Below are positions 5,021 through 5,784 of a stretch of 5,784 bases of DNA, one piece after another. Position numbers and translations under genes: made by a program. Below the pieces are notes generated by a model. That model had not been told where the DNA came from, made no database searches, and saw nothing but the letters and a program-made list of their open reading frames with translations. Within the stretch, counting starts at the first letter, position 1. Each line of letters begins with the position of its first letter. Source of the stretch: Chloroflexota bacterium (GTDB lineage Bacteria > Chloroflexota > Chloroflexia > Thermomicrobiales > UBA6265); contig JAEVYR010000215.1 in NCBI GenBank assembly GCA_023392645.1, positions 1-5,784 on the forward strand. Reading direction: 5' to 3'.

Positions 5021-5784
5021 TTACGCCCGGCGCAGCAGCGGCAGGCGGTCGCCCCATTGATCGACCAGGCCTGCCATCTCCTCGTCACCGCCGGGGAGGT
5101 TCATCGTCGGGATCAGCGGCGGCCGGATACCGCGCTCCTGGAGCTTCGCCGCCGTTTCGACGACCACAGCGTTGATGATCGCCAGGCCGACGACCGAAGA
5201 TGCGCCGCCGGCAGGTGTCTCCACGCCCGGAATGCGCACGAGCGCGTCGCCACGCGGCACGCGGGTGTCGATCGTCAGCTCGGCGACCTCCGCCAGTCGC
5301 TTGCCGCTCTCGTGGCGCGACGGGGCGTCGCGGTAGTGCTGGTCGGAGGTGATCGCGATCGTCTTCGCGCCGCGCGCCCGGCTCTCCAGCACGACCTCGA
5401 TCGGCACCGGGTTGACGCCGGAGTTGCTGGCGACGATGACCACCTCGCCCTCGCGGATGTCGTGCGAGCCGACGACAACCCTGCCGTAGCCCGGCGTTCG
5501 CTCAAGCAGGGTGGCGTTGACCGAACCGAACAGGGTGAGGTTGGCATCCAGCATCGGGTTGAGCGGCAGCAGGCTGCCGGAGCGGTGAAAGACCTCCTCG
5601 GCCACCATGTGCGAGTGGCCGCTGCCGAAGAGGTGCACGACGCCGCAGATCGACAGGACGCTGATCACCGTGAGGAAGCCGCTCTTCTGCGAGCGCACGT
5701 GGCGAGCGGCGACGAAGGAGGTGAAGCGCTTCCCCTCGAGCCGGTCGAGGACGTAGGGGAGGAGGAGCGCGAGCAGGACGATGA
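5021..5784 (-). CDS. SIS-domain (UPF0309/COG4821-like) protein with a foreign-looking N-terminus, 5' end outside window
   Basis: The frame ends at TAA (5023-5021) and is open to the right edge; a GTG at 5698 would give 225 residues. In that numbering residues 21-225 are a sugar-isomerase (SIS) domain: VHLFGSGHSHM (21-31, phosphosugar-binding loop), PLNPML (45-50), DIREGEVVIVASNSGVNPVPIE (80-101, the second Ser/Gly-rich loop), AITSDQHYR (115-123), SGKRLAEVAE (131-140), GDALV (150-154), VVGLAIINAVVVE (169-181), and GGDEE near the C-terminus. This matches the UPF0309 type of cytoplasmic SIS proteins, about 245 residues, presumed to bind phosphosugars. The usual N-terminal helices (about 40 residues before VHLFGSGHS) are absent and replaced by a membrane-permease-like sequence. 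I regard the SIS part as a real gene that has lost its 5' end in this assembly or by recombination. No start codon or ribosome binding site can be assigned with confidence. Confidence 0.8.
   Translation of the reverse strand, partial: IVLLALLLPYVLDRLEGKRFTSFVAARHVRSQKSGFLTVISVLSICGVVHLFGSGHSHMVAEEVFHRSGSLLPLNPMLDANLTLFGSVNATLLERTPGYGRVVVGSHDIREGEVVIVASNSGVNPVPIEVVLESRARGAKTIAITSDQHYRDAPSRHESGKRLAEVAELTIDTRVPRGDALVRIPGVETPAGGASSVVGLAIINAVVVETAAKLQERGIRPPLIPTMNLPGGDEEMAGLVDQWGDRLPLLRRA
5639..5784 (-). pseudogene. Fragment resembling the N-terminus of a LolC/LolE-type ABC permease, joined in frame to the SIS domain
   Basis: The upstream part of the open frame encodes a hydrophobic run (IVLLALLLPYVL), a charged turn (DRLEGKRF), then FVAARHVRSQKSGFLTVIS and VLSICGV. 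The second part is the pattern at the start of lipoprotein-releasing (LolC/LolE, FtsX-domain) permeases: F-V-A-x-R-[HY]-[VL]-R-S, a basic stretch, then GF-x-[ST]-V-I-S-x-[LF]-S-I-x-G-V leading into the first membrane helix. In that family the next residues should continue the helix. Here the sequence switches abruptly to the SIS motif VHLFGSGHS. The joint falls in the GGC-GTC-GTG codons near 5636-5644. From memory the closest wording is in myxobacterial/deltaproteobacterial members, which do not fit the rest of the window. A chimeric assembly is the simplest reading. Confidence 0.55.

Noticed and set aside
4467..5057. 197-codon N-terminal extension of the substrate-binding protein
   Set aside because: The strong AAGGAG and the twin-arginine signal fix the start at 4466. 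The extension would cross two palindromic repeats and has no protein-like features.
1..5784. CRISPR array, tRNA or rRNA genes, transposase or phage genes
   Set aside because: None was found by eye: no regularly spaced repeats, no tRNA-like arms, and no recombinase-type protein in any frame.

Overview
The window (GC-rich, every supported gene on the minus strand) looks like a chromosomal fragment of a high-GC bacterium. I lean towards Chloroflexota (Thermomicrobia/Sphaerobacter-like), with Actinomycetota as the alternative. The reasons are the Tat-type start of a substrate-binding protein with no lipobox cysteine, a palindromic repeat of a style I associate from memory with such genomes, and a SIS-domain protein of the UPF0309/COG4821 type. 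This placement is inference from protein and repeat style; no marker gene is present.

Layout in the direction of transcription (right to left). Positions 5784-5021 form one open frame. Most of it is a SIS-domain (phosphosugar-binding) protein, but its first ~48 in-window codons look like a different family: the N-terminus of a LolC/LolE-type ABC permease. The junction lies near 5636-5650 and is most simply explained as a chimeric contig end, with a real fusion less likely. Positions 5020-4467 are a 554-bp intergenic region with no convincing gene. It holds a GC-rich hairpin and a 10-bp tandem repeat just after the SIS gene, a 122-bp nested palindromic repeat (4794-4915), a second shorter palindromic unit (4692-4747), and a candidate promoter with operator-like dyads (4558-4604).

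Positions 4466-1025 are a compact three-gene transport operon: a family-5 substrate-binding protein with a twin-arginine signal, a DppB/NikB-type permease and a DppC-type permease, separated by 6 and 4 bases. These supply the binding and membrane parts of a peptide/nickel-class ABC importer. The ATPase genes are not in the window. Positions 943-1 hold the start of a conserved hypothetical protein with a soluble N-terminal domain and C-terminal membrane helices, which runs off the left edge.

No RNA gene, CRISPR array, transposase or phage gene was seen, and no undescribed multi-gene system is evident. The points most worth a second look are the hybrid frame at the right end, the nested palindromic repeat, the dyads upstream of the transporter, and a histidine/cysteine cluster in the EAA loop of the DppC-type permease.
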